A DNA stretch of 64,000 nucleotides from Musa acuminata AAA Group (Eukaryota > Streptophyta > Magnoliopsida > Zingiberales > Musaceae): positions 19,551,001 to 19,615,000 of the forward strand of contig NC_088345.1 in assembly GCF_036884655.1 (NCBI RefSeq), given 5' to 3'. Position numbers and translations under genes: made by a program. Under the pieces are notes generated by a model. The model was given only the letters and a program-made list of their open reading frames with translations, ran no database searches and was not told where the DNA came from. Shown here one piece after another: positions 23,427 to 33,500 of the stretch. Position 1 is the stretch's first letter. Each line of letters starts with the position of its first letter.

Positions 23427-24541
23427 TGTTGAATCTCATATTTTGATGATAAAACTAATTGATAATTACGTTTATGTTTTAATCTGCATTTTGAGTGACA
23501 TAGGATGCTTCGATCAGGATGAGACAATTAAAGCAGGAAAAATCATGTTGTGCCGGAGGAACATGTCAGAAGATTGGACGTCGGGCCGATGGATTGGTCG
23601 ACGTATCGACAAAAGGCTTCGGGTCGTGGACTCGGGCATCGGGCCAAGAAGAGTGGGTATTGTGCCAAGGATATCAGAATTATGGAGTCAACTAGCCGAT
23701 TGGGCAATAGGCCGCAGGAGAGGATGATGCGCCGAATAATCGGACGAAGCGTCGAGGGACCAATGACATGTCGAACAACTTGGTTAATTGCTTAGGATTA
23801 ATTATCTCGATCGAAGTTTTATTTTACATGTGCAAGATTAACTACGATGGAAGTAAGACATACAACAGGAGTTACACCGGAGTCAAGACTATGATCACGT
23901 TGGGAGTTCGAGAGTTTGACAGAAGTCCGGACAATCGTCGGAGGTTCTACAGGAACAAATCCGAGAAGTCCAGGAGCTTGCCAAAGAAGCTTATCGGAAC
24001 TCGCTAAGTGGATCGTCGCAAGTCCAAGAGTTTGCCGGAACTCCATCGAAGCATCGCCGAAGGTTCGTCGGATGTTCGTCGAAAGTTCACCGAAAGCTTG
24101 CCGGAAGAAGTGATTGACGCACCGGAGCAAGTTGCAGTAAATGTCTTAAGAAATATTGTAGTTAGCATGTAGATTAAGTTAGGAATGGAAGGTGATCCCA
24201 TTAACTTAACCTGGGGGCAATTGGGCCTTGATAGACCCAAATTGGGCCGAATGGATCAACCCATTCGGACCAGAATTCCTGCCAGGCGGTGGCACCGCTA
24301 GGGTCAGCGGTGGCACCGCCCAAGAGATAGTCTACTAGGAAAGCTGGGCGATGCAATCGCCCAGGTTAGGCGGTGGCGCCGCTTGGGCTCAGTCTCCGAG
24401 TGAGATTGGGCGGTGCAACTACCCCAGTTAGGTGGTGGCACCGCCTAAGCTTAGTCTCCGAGCGAGACTGGGTGATGCAACCGCCCCTGTTAGGTGGTGG
24501 CACCGCCTAGAGGCTCAGTCTCTGAGTTTCCAGGCGGTTGT
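23427..24541 (+). repeat. 5' LTR (type A), first part
   Basis: Begins TGTTGAATCTC and carries GGCGGTGGCACCGCC-type units at about 24283-24540. It stops at GGCGGTTGT (24541), where a 7.4-kb insertion begins. The last five bases, GTTGT, recur at 31923-31927. Confidence 0.85.
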
Positions 24542-25215
24542 TGTCACGCCCCTAAAAAAATATCGATAATATTAAAATTTTCATCACAAACCAATCCAGG
24601 ATCCAAACTAACATTTGAGGACACTGAAAAACATTCTATCAAATTCATATCTATAAAACTTATACAGTTTATAATCATATATCACATCACTCGATAATTC
24701 ACATTTATGGCAACCCAAGCCAACTTGACAAACATGAACAACATTTATAAATCCACAAGCTAAGTAATTTATACAATCATAACTCCAACCATTTACCACA
24801 ATTTCATATCATCGTAAACTAGACTTAACATTCTAAAATTCCAAATAAGAGAGATCTTCTAACACTTTTACAAGGTATATCCATTTCGATTCATCGACAA
24901 CATTTCATTACATACAAAATATGCTTATACAACAATAACATAATAACCAACAAGACTTGCCCATAATTCTGAATAGCTCTCCACTGCCTCAGCTCAATTC
25001 AAACATATCAAAGAGTGACAAGCTGACTTGAAAGATTTATATAACAACGGAGTGAGCTAAAAACAGCTCAGCAAGTGACAAAGCATATCTAACACGAGAA
25101 GGGACAGTTTCAAACAAACAAGATATCACAATGCAAGACAGAATCCAAGAGATTCAAGGATATCATCTCATTAGATACAGAATCGCAAATGTCATTTTAT
25201 TCATAACATATTTAG

Positions 25216-25520
25216 TTCATAACAAATGGAGCATAGAGTAATTAGAGCATATCAATAGCGTACGAGATGTTCCGGAGCATATCAATGGCAAATAGGACAT
25301 TTCAAAACATATCAATTTATAGCAAATGGATCACAGAGTAATTGGAGCATATCAATAGCGTACGAGATGATCCGGAGCATATCAATGGCAAATAGGACAT
25401 TTCAGAATATATCAGTTCATAGCAAATAGAGCACAGAGTAATTGGAGCATATCAATAGCGTACGAGATGTTCCGGAGCATATCAATGACAAATGGAACAT
25501 TTCGTAACATATCAATGGTA
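25216..25520. repeat. Tandem repeat, about 102-bp unit, three copies
   Basis: Units begin near 25216, 25318 and 25420 (AGCAAATGGA or a variant) and contain GGAGCATATCAATAGCGTAC and GATGTTCCGGAGCATATCAA. Shorter degenerate copies of GGAGCATATCAATG continue to about 25580. The repeat lies inside the large unclassified LTR. Confidence 0.8.
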
Positions 25521-26799
25521 TGTGAAGCATTTGAAGTATATCAATGGCATAGGAAACATTTTGGAGCATATCAATACAAAATACGAAACAGAAGCTCAGA
25601 CGTCGTACCCTAGCATAGTGCATGTGAGGTTTAACTCAGTGGTGGCTCCACGCCGTGATGAGTTCTCGACTTCATCCACGGGTAGCCCTTTCCTACTCGA
25701 GCCCTCTCACCCTGCCCAAGTGCTAGGTCGGCTCTGAATTTCATATCAAACAGATAGATGGTGAAGTGGGATTCCAAACATAATATGGACCATCCATTTA
25801 TGAATGACCACCAAACATAATCTAGAGCATCGCGGGCTCTAAGCACATATCCTTTACCATTTCTGGCAAAGGTCCAAATAATCCCACAAACACCAGAGTA
25901 CAAAAGGTATTGTGAACAATAAATTGGGACATATCGGAAGCACATGCGGAACAACGAAATGTACATGTGCCTTTATGAGTTAATACGATGCAAACATAAT
26001 CCTTCACAAATGTATTCAGATTTGAAAGGAAATGAAAGCAAGAGCTTACAAGGATTCCAAGCAATCACATATAGCTAAATTCAAATAAGAAGGTTAGATA
26101 AAATTAATTTCCAAAGGAATGAAACCAGAATATGCGAAATCGACCAAAGCTCTATTTCTGGCAGAATTCAAGAGGCGCATTGAATAAATGATTCAAACTA
26201 TCAATCGTGCTCCAATTTTACTCAGAAAATATATCATTGAAAAGATATTTAAATCTAGTTTCTGATGAAATAAGTTTCGTATGAATTAAGGTTTCCAACA
26301 AGGAGTTACCATTGATTTAGTAAACAAAAGTCAAAAATAAAATTTGTTTTGCAGAATCTATAGGCTCATTTGAAACAGAAGTTTTGGGCAGGAAAACTTA
26401 CTCCGAATTCTTAAAATAAGCTATCAAAAGAAAGGTTTATGAGTCTACATTCTGATCAAATAAGTTTTATCCAAATCAGAGGTCAATACATGAAGTTATA
26501 ATCATAACAAGGTAGAAAGGTCAGAATCTCGGAAGTTGCACAGATTCGAATCGTTACGTCTAAATAGGAGATATATCAAATACAAGGCTAGAACAATTCA
26601 AAGTTCCTCGTATTCAAAGCAAATGTAGAGATAAAATTACAATAAGGAAAGATCAGGACACATACAATAGGAAAGATTAGAAAGCTTGCAATAGGAAGGA
26701 TTGAAACACTTGCAAGAGAAAAGATTAGAAAGCTTGCAATAAGAAGGATCAGAACACTTGCCTTTCAAAGATTTTGATCCGAAGATCCAAAGAAGGTGT

Positions 26800-27207
26800 C
26801 AGCCCAAATCCTTCTACTTTTCCTCCGTGTCCTCTTCCTATTTCATTTTCTACATGTTTTCTCTTTTTCCTCCACAATTGCAGCTCATGCAGACATAGAG
26901 GCATAGTCACCTGCTCTCTCTTACTCTCATTCCTTCGTTTTCTTTCCCAAACGGAGCTGCCACAACCACTGCCATTGCTGCTGCCATAGTCACAACCCTT
27001 TCTATTGCACTGCCTTCTTCCTCCCCTTCTTTCGCAGACACAGCTGCTGCATACGTAGTCGCTGCCGCCGCGGCTGCAATCCCGTCCGCAGCCCCTTTTT
27101 CCCCCTTTCCTTTCTTATCTTTCCTAGCTGCAACTGCTACAGTCGCAGTCGCAGCCATGGCCGCAGCCACCACAACCGTAGCCTCTTCTTCCTCCCTTGC
27201 TTATCTT
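26800..27207. repeat. Pyrimidine-rich low-complexity tract with GCTGCC runs
   Basis: CT-rich and GCTGC-rich sequence of the large LTR, cut at CCTCT (27208-27212) by a solo LTR and continuing at 28495. Reading frames here are runs of Ala, Ser, Pro or Glu/Arg and reflect base composition. Confidence 0.7.
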
Positions 27208-27212
27208 CCTCT

Positions 27213-28494
27213 TGTTAGGATCGGAGCGGCACTAAGAGGGGGGGGGTGAATTAGTGCAGCGGATTAAAACTTCGATTTTAATCAAAATCTTTCGTACGTT
27301 AAGAACGAAACTTGAGAAATTTAACTTGAAGGCGTATTCTTAAAGTTGTGCAGCAAGAGTAATACAAACTAAAGCAGTAAGAAGATTTGCAGTAATGTAA
27401 ATGACAACAATAAAAAGCAAACCAGAGATTACGCCGATTTTTAGAGTGGTTCGGTCAAATGACCTACTCCACTTGCGAGGCCCCTCTTCGATGAGGCTCC
27501 CACCTTCCACTAGCAAGTCTCTTGAAATGGAAGGGTAAACACCCCTCTTACAACCTTTTACAAGCAGCTCAACCTCTTACAAATTTTCAATAAGAAAGAA
27601 GGAGGAGAACTCTCTAGCAAATTGAAAACAAGACTTGCTAAGACTTTCTAAGACTTTTCTCTCAATCAAAATGCTTCTCAAAAGTTGTAACCTCAGTTGA
27701 GATTTGAGGGGTATTTATAGGCCTCAAGAGGATTCAAATTTTGGGTTTCAAAATTTGAATTCTTTTAGGGTTCCCGGTGCTGGAGGTTCCACCGCCCAGC
27801 CAGGCGGTGCCACCGCCCAGCACTCGGGTACTGGACGGTGCAACCGCCCAGCCAAGGAGGTGTCACCGCCCAGCACTCGGGTGCTGGGCGGTTCCACCGC
27901 CCAACTAGGCGGTGCCACCGCCTACAGTGATTTCAGCCCAACTACAGTGTTTTCAGCCACTAGTTGGGCTTCAATCTTGGCTCTCTAGTTCGCTGGTTTA
28001 GCTTAATTTTTAGCCTAAACCAACTCTGACTTTGGGCCCAGTTGGCCCCTAACCAGGATATAGGATTATCTCTTAATCCTAATCCTAATTACAAGTAGAC
28101 TACATAACCAAAACACATCCTAAGCAAATTTTCAACCGCGAACGTCGAGTCTTGTTCCGGCGAGCTTTCCGACGAACTTCTTCCGACGGACTCCCTGCAA
28201 GCTCCCAATCTTTGTGATGACTTTTAACGAGTAGCCGAGCCTTCTCGGTGATCTCCGCGAGCCTCCGACGATTTCTTCGGCGAACTTCCGACTCGTTCCC
28301 GATTTCTTCTCGGATGGTTCCGGCAGCATCTCCGATGATTCTTCGGTCTCTTAAACGTCCATCGAGCTCGACTCCGGTATCCTTGCTTTATGTTTTCTGG
28401 TTATCGTAGTTAATCCTGCACACTTAACTCAATAATATGGATTAGATCAATTAACCCACCAATTGATTATATCATCAAAATCCGAGATTCAACA
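27213..28494 (-). mobile_element. Solo LTR (type A, minus) with perfect CCTCT target-site duplication
   Basis: The plus strand reads TGTTAGGATCGGAGCGGCAC at the left edge and CCGAGATTCAACA at the right edge. CCTCT flanks both sides (27208-27212, 28495-28499), and the pyrimidine-rich tract continues after it. GGTATTTATAGGCC (27711-27724) is the minus-strand core promoter, with GGCGGTGCCACCGCC units at about 27785-27930. Confidence 0.88.
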
Positions 28495-29441
28495 CCTCTC
28501 CTTCTTCTCTTCCAGCTGCAGCTGCCATCGTCGCAGCCGCAGCCCCTTCTTCCCCTTCTCTTCTTCCTCTCCTTCCCTTCTTCCTTCCTCTTCCTCTTTC
28601 CCTGCCACAGCTGCAGCTGCTACAACCGCAGCCGCAGCTGCTTCTTTCCCTTCTTCTCTTCCTTCTCCTTCCTTTCTTCTTCTTCTCTTCTTCCTCACCT
28701 TCTCTGCCTCTCCTTCTCTTCCAGCTGCAGCTGCCACCGCCGCAGCCGCAGCTCCTCCTTTCCCTTCTCTTCTTCTTCTCCTCTTCTTCTTCCCTCCTCC
28801 TCCCCGGCGTCACACACACCCTCTCCTCTGTTTCCTCTGCAGGAAACAGAGGTATCACAACCTCTTCTCCTGCTTCCTCTTCTTCTTCTCTTCCTCTTCT
28901 TCTTCTTCTCCTCTTCCTTCTCCTTCCTTTCTTCTTCTTCTCTTCTTCCTCACCTTCTCTTCCTCTCCTTCTCTTCCAGCTGCAGCTGCCACCGCTGCAG
29001 CCGCAGCTCCTCCTTTCCCTTCTCTTCTTCTCCTCTTCTTCTTCCCTCCTCCTCCCCGGCGTCACACACACCCTCTCCTCTGTTTCCTCTACAGGAAATA
29101 GAGGTATCACAACCTCTTCTTCTTCTCTTCCACTTCTTCTTCTTCTCCTCTTCGAACGCCCCACACCTCTCCTCTGTTTCCACCTGCAGGAAACAGAGGT
29201 GCTACAGCCCTAGCTACTGCCACCTCTCGCTCCTCTCCCTCTTCCCTCTCTTGTCCCTCTTCTTCTCCTTCTCTTCTTCTCCTCTTCCCTTTTCCTCCCC
29301 AACGCCACACACCTCCTCGCTGCAGCCTTGCCGCAGCTATCCTCCTCTCTTCTTCTTCTTCTTCTTCTTCTTCTTCTTCTTCTTCTCTTCTCCCTCTTCT
29401 TCCTCTCTTCTCCCCACGCCCCACCACTCCTCTCTCTGTTG
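28495..29441. repeat. Pyrimidine-rich repeat block with duplicated ~250-bp segments and hairpins
   Basis: Almost pure C/T with TCTTCT runs (a long TTC run at 29348-29390). A segment containing GGCGTCACACACACC and a palindrome (28825-28852) recurs about 252 bp later (29077-29104), and a third palindrome lies at 29171-29199. Long open frames here (28463-29101 plus, 28475-29164 minus) encode only Ser/Pro/Phe or Arg/Glu runs and are not taken as genes. Confidence 0.75.
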
Positions 29442-30089
29442 AAACATGTTGAATCTCGGATTTTGATGATGAAGTCAATTGTCATTTGTTATCTAATCTA
29501 TGTGTTGAGATAAGTGTGCAGGATTAACTACGATAAGAGTAAGACAAGCAGCAGGTGTTGCGCCGGAGTCAAGATCATGATCACGTTGGGAGTTCGAGAG
29601 TTCGACGGAAGTTCGGACGGTCGTCGGAGGTTCAGCGAGAACAGATCCGAGAAGTCCAGAAGCTTGCCAAGCGAAGCTCGTCGGAACTCGCCAAGTGGAT
29701 CGTCGCAAAGTCCAGGAGTATGCCGGATGTCCGCAGAAGGATCACCGAGGGTTATCGGTTGATCGACGGAAGTTGGCCGGAAACTCGCCGGAAGAAGCGA
29801 TTGACGCATCGGAGCAAAGCTGCAGAAGTTGTCTTAGAGTTAATCGTAGTTAGCATGATGATTAAGCATGAAAATGGGAGGTGATCCCATTAGCTTAATC
29901 TTGGGGCAATTGGGCCCCTGAAAAGATTCAAAGTGGGCCGAATGGAGTGAACCATTCGGACCCTGATTGCACCAGGAGGTGCAACCGCCCCAGCCAGGAG
30001 GTGCAACCGCCTGGGCTGTGGGGTTGGGAGGTGCAACCGCCAGGGCTGCGAGGCTGGGAGGTGCAACCGCTCCAGCCGAGAGGTGCAAC

Positions 30090-30525
30090 CGCCCAGAGCT
30101 CAGTCTTCGAGCTAGACTGGGCGGTGCAACCTCCTCTGCCAAGAGGTAGCACCGCCAGAGCTCAAGTTTCGAGCTCTGCCAGGCGATGCAACCACCGAGC
30201 TCAGTCTTCGAGCTCTGGCAGAGAGGTGCATCAGCCTGAGCTCAGTCTCGAGCTCTGCCAGGTGATGCAATCACCGAGCTCAGTCTTCGAGCTCTGGCAG
30301 AGAGGTGGATCAGCCTGAGCTCAGCTTGGAGCTCTGCCAGGTGATGCAACCACCGAGCTCAGTTTCGAGCTCTGCCAGGTGATGCAATCACCAAGCTCAG
30401 TCTTCGAGCTCTGCCAGGTGATGCAACCATCGAGCTCAGTCTTCGAGCTCTGGCAGAGAGAAGCAATCGGCAGAGCTCAGTCTTCGAGCTCTGCCAGGCG
30501 GTGCCACCTCTCCAGTCAAGAGGTG
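30090..30525 (+). repeat. Direct repeats of a 'GAGCTCAGTCTTCGAGCTC' unit in U3
   Basis: Roughly ten units of about 35-45 bp, each with a GAGCTC-bounded inverted repeat (GAGCTCAGTCTTCGAGCTC) followed by CCAGGTGATGCAACCACC or AGAGAGGTGCATCAGCCTG. The mirror array is at 57775-58190. Confidence 0.75.
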
Positions 30526-31327
30526 CAACCGCCTGATCCCAGAATTCTGGGATTTGATCGATTTGATCGTTTTGAGCTCGGATTTTGAATTGGGTTGGGG
30601 CCTATAAATACCCCACCCATTCAGCACTGAAAAGATACAGACCTACACCGAAATCTTGATCTTTTCTGTGATTCTAAGAGCTCAAAAGTGTTGTAAAGCC
30701 TTTAAGTCTCCTCCTTCTGTTCTTCAAGTTTTCAATTATAAAGTGAGGAGAGAAAGGTCTGTAAAGGTTGTCTCCTAAGCCTGTCAAAAGGAGAGAAACT
30801 GTAAGAGGGAAGTTTGGCCTTCGCCCATTGAAGGAAGGCACCTAGTTGACGTCGGCAACCTCATCGGTGGAGGAAGCCAAAAGTGGAGTAGGTCAAGGCT
30901 GACCGAACCACTCTAAATCTCTGGTTTGCGTTTATTTTCGAGCACTTTATCATTACTACAAACCCCCCTCATCACTACTGCTCTCTGCGCTTTCACGAAC
31001 AAGTTCTAAGTGCTGTTCTTCCAAATCTGCATTCAGACGTAAATTCGTATTTTCATACATTACAGTTTACGTTTACGTTTGATTCTGCAGAACTGTTTTC
31101 CGTGCTTTTACGAACGAGCTTCTTTGCAGTTTACGCTTACATTTTAATCCTATTAATAACTGCAATCTGTCCTCTACGATTTTACGAACGAGTTTCAACA
31201 TTTAGACGTAAAACTGCATTCAGACGTAAATCGGCTTTCCTCGCTCAATCATCAGATTTCAGTTCACGTTTACGTCTTGATTTCAACTGCATACTGCCTT
31301 CTGCGAGTATACAAACGAGTTTCAAAG

Positions 31328-31630
31328 TTTAGACGTAAATCTACGTCTAGACGTAAAACTGCGTTTAGACGTAAATCTGCGTTTAGACGTAAAACTACGT
31401 TTAGACGTAAAACTGCGTTTAGACGTAAATCTGCGTTTAGACGTAAAACTGCGTTTAGACGTAAATCTGCGTTTAGACGTAAATCTGCGTTTAGACGTAA
31501 ATCTGCATTTAGACGTAAATCTGAGTTTAGACGCAAAACTGCGCTTAGACGCAAAACTGCGCTTAGACGCAAAACTGCGCTTAAACGCAATCTGTGCTTA
31601 GACGCAAACTGCACTTAGATACAAACTGAG
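31328..31630 (+). repeat. 18-bp minisatellite in the transcribed part of the LTR, about 17 units
   Basis: The consensus unit TTTAGACGTAAATCTGCG alternates with a variant ending AAAACTGCG. The last six units change to CTTAGACGCAAAACTGCG and lose a base or two. It lies between the TATA box (near 30604) and the LTR 3' end, so it should be in the transcript. Every unit is a multiple of three, which creates an artificial FRRKSA-repeat reading frame. The same array is at 56640-56947 and starts again at 63940. Confidence 0.88.
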
Positions 31631-31927
31631 AATTTTAGTTTGCATCATAATAGTTTTTGAACGAACGCAGCTTTTGGTTTTTAAATTATTGTAAGATTTC
31701 CGCTGCACTAATTCACCCCCCCCCCCCTCTTAGTGCTCTCGATCCTAACAAAACAGAGAGAGAGTGGGAGGCGGTGGGATAAAACCGAAATTTTCGATTT
31801 TCTTATTTTGTTCTTTTTGCAACTTAACAGTTTAGTCCTTGAAATTTCTATATTTACATATAGGTCCTTCAATTTACATATAAATCTTTATTAATAAATT
31901 TTTAAAAGTGAGGGATATTATAGTTGT

Positions 31928-32547
31928 ACCACCCCAGGAGGTAGTACCGCCAGGACCTCGAAAATCCAAGAAACGACACTTTTGAGCTCCAAATTCAAAG
32001 CAGTTTTGGGCCTATATAAACCCCACACTTTCCTGCATAAAAGGGCAACTAAAAGCACTGAAAATCCAATCTTACTCTGTGATTTTTAGAGCTCAAAAGT
32101 GTTGTAAAGCCTAGAAGTTCTCCTCTATCTTTTCTTCTAAGTTTTGATCTTTCAAGAGAGGAGAGAAAACTTTATAAGGATTGTCTCCTAAGCCCGTCAA
32201 AAGGAGTAAAACTATAAAAGGGTAGTTGACCTTCACCTATTGAAGGAAGGCCTCTAGTGGACGTCGGTGACCTCATCGGAGGAGAAAGCCAAAAGTGGAT
32301 GTAGGTCAAGATTGACTGAACCACTCTAAATCTCGGTTTGCATTTACTTTATGTTCTCTATCTTAACTACAAACTGCCTCTATAGCTTTACTTTAACTGC
32401 ACTTCACCTAATCTAAGTTAAAGCAATTTTCGAATCGGCTTTTATACCGAAATCGCTTTTATCATACGAACGTCGTTTTAATTCATCGAAAGTTTTCCGC
32501 TGCACTAATTCGCCCCCCCCCCCCTCTTAGTGCTCTTGATCCTAACA
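31928..32547 (+). repeat. 5' LTR (type A), final part
   Basis: Resumes ACCACCCCAGGAGGTAGTAC after the GTTGT duplication and ends GATCCTAACA. Core promoter GGCCTATATAAACCCC at 32009-32024. Confidence 0.85.
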
Positions 32548-32548
32548 A

Positions 32549-32560
32549 TTTGTATCAGAA
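32549..32560 (+). promoter_or_regulatory. Primer-binding site, mutated initiator tRNA-Met type
   Basis: TTGTATCAGAACTC against TGGTATCAGAGC, directly after the LTR. Confidence 0.75.
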
Positions 32561-32597
32561 CTCGATATTTCTCATTTTAGATTTACACCCGAGAGAA

Positions 32598-33500
32598 ATG
32601 GCTCTTCCTAGCTTTCAAGAGGGCTTATCGGTTGTTCGTCCACCATTGTTTAACAGATTGGACTACACTTATTAGAAAACTCGAATGAGAATTTTCTTGA
32701 TTTCTATGAATTTGGATTTATGGAATATTGTTGAAAATGATTTTCAACTTTCCTCTAAACTGATGAACGAATGGTCGGATTTGGAGAAGAAGTATTTTTC
32801 TTTAAACACAAAGGCTATGAATGCCTTATTTTACGCTTTGGACAAAAATGAGTTCAATTGGATTTCTACGTGCGAAACGGCTTTTGATATTTGGCAAACA
32901 CTTGAAATCACACACGAGGGAACTAGTAGAGTCAAAGACTCAAAAGTTAACATTTTATTGCATGATTTTGAGCTTTTTCGAATGCAACCAAGCGAGACTA
33001 TAGGCGATAATCTAAAATTTTATTGCATGTACACCCGTTTCACGAATGTCGTCAATAATCTAAAATTTCTTGGGAAATCTTTTTCAAATTTTGATCTCGT
33101 AAGCAAGATCTTAAGATCCCTTCCAAAAAGGTGTGATCCTAAAATAACCGCAATACAAGAGATAAAAAATTTAAATAATTTTCCATTAGAAGAATGAATC
33201 GGGTTATTAATGACCTATGAAATGATACTTTTGGAACATTTTGAACCCGATGAGCACTTGAACCACCTTCCAAAGAATAGGAGGGATTTGAAACTCCGGA
33301 CAAATGAATACCACTTGAGCGATGACTTAAGTGATAAGGACAATGATGAACTTCAACTTCGAACACTAAATATTAATAAGTTTATTAAATAAAAATCTAA
33401 AATAAATAATGAACTTGAACGAAGGAAGATGCCAAAGAAGAGGAAGGCAACCAAGGATGAATCAAGAACTTCTAAAGGTGAAACGACGAATTAGGCTTTG
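32598..33500 (+). pseudogene. Shortened gag without zinc knuckle
   Basis: The ATG at 32598 gives MALPSFQEGLSVVRPPLFN. A 170-codon open stretch at 32685-33197 (MRIFLISMNLDLWNIVENDF, FELFRMQPSETIGD, KILRSLPKRCDPKI) is the UBN2-type Gag core, and 33210-33392 continues in another frame (MTYEMILLEHFEPDEHLNHL). After KMPKKRKATKDE the sequence goes straight to a stretch like ALTGFDYKV...YFEIT, with no CCHC box. A short insertion lies at 33006-33030 and stops occur at 33196 and 33390. Ends and layout match 3935-4873. Confidence 0.8.

Larger units (their letters stand above)
29447..31750 (+). mobile_element. Solo LTR (type A, long subtype, 2304 bp) with perfect AAACA target-site duplication
   Basis: Starts TGTTGAATCTCGG and ends GATCCTAACA; AAACA lies at 29442-29446 and 31751-31755. 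It has tandem GGTGCAACCGCC and GAGCTCAGTCTTCGAGCTC units (29970-30525), a core promoter GGCCTATAAATACCCC (30600-30615) and an 18-bp minisatellite (31328-31630). It is very similar, in inverted orientation, to the LTR at 56526-58849, so the two belong to one recent subfamily. Confidence 0.9.
24542..31922 (-). mobile_element. Large unclassified LTR (about 3.8 kb net, gypsy-like termini, minus), carrying two solo LTRs; TSD GTTGT
   Basis: Inserted between GTTGT (24537-24541) and GTTGT (31923-31927); the sister LTR at 37668-37690 shows the undisturbed site GGCGGTTGTACCACC. Sense is probably minus: the right edge read inward is TATAATATCCCTCACTTTTA, like the plus-strand start TGTAACATCCCTCATTTTTT at 47273, and the left edge read outward ends GGGGCGTGACA. 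Such termini are common in long gypsy-type LTRs, but no protein motif is present to prove it. Contents: tandem repeats 25216-25520, pyrimidine-rich tracts 26800-29441, and solo LTRs 27213-28494 and 29447-31750. Either a solo LTR or a non-autonomous element. Confidence 0.65.

Noticed and set aside
24494..24799. Small frames at the junction of the type A LTR and the large LTR
   Set aside because: They cross the insertion boundary at 24541/24542 and so combine unrelated sequences.
28463..29164. Long open frames (212 and 229 codons) in the C/T-rich block
   Set aside because: They are open on both strands and consist of Ser/Pro/Phe or Arg/Glu/Gly runs; this is a consequence of low-complexity sequence inside an LTR.
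29947..30318. Open frame with GGATAPARRCNRP-type repeats
   Set aside because: It is a translation of the GGTGCAACCGCC repeats in LTR U3, upstream of the TATA box; similar frames appear on both strands and in the inverted copy (57955-58362).
31328..31630. Possible CRISPR-like array
   Set aside because: Units are contiguous 18-bp tandem repeats without spacers, in a plant LTR.
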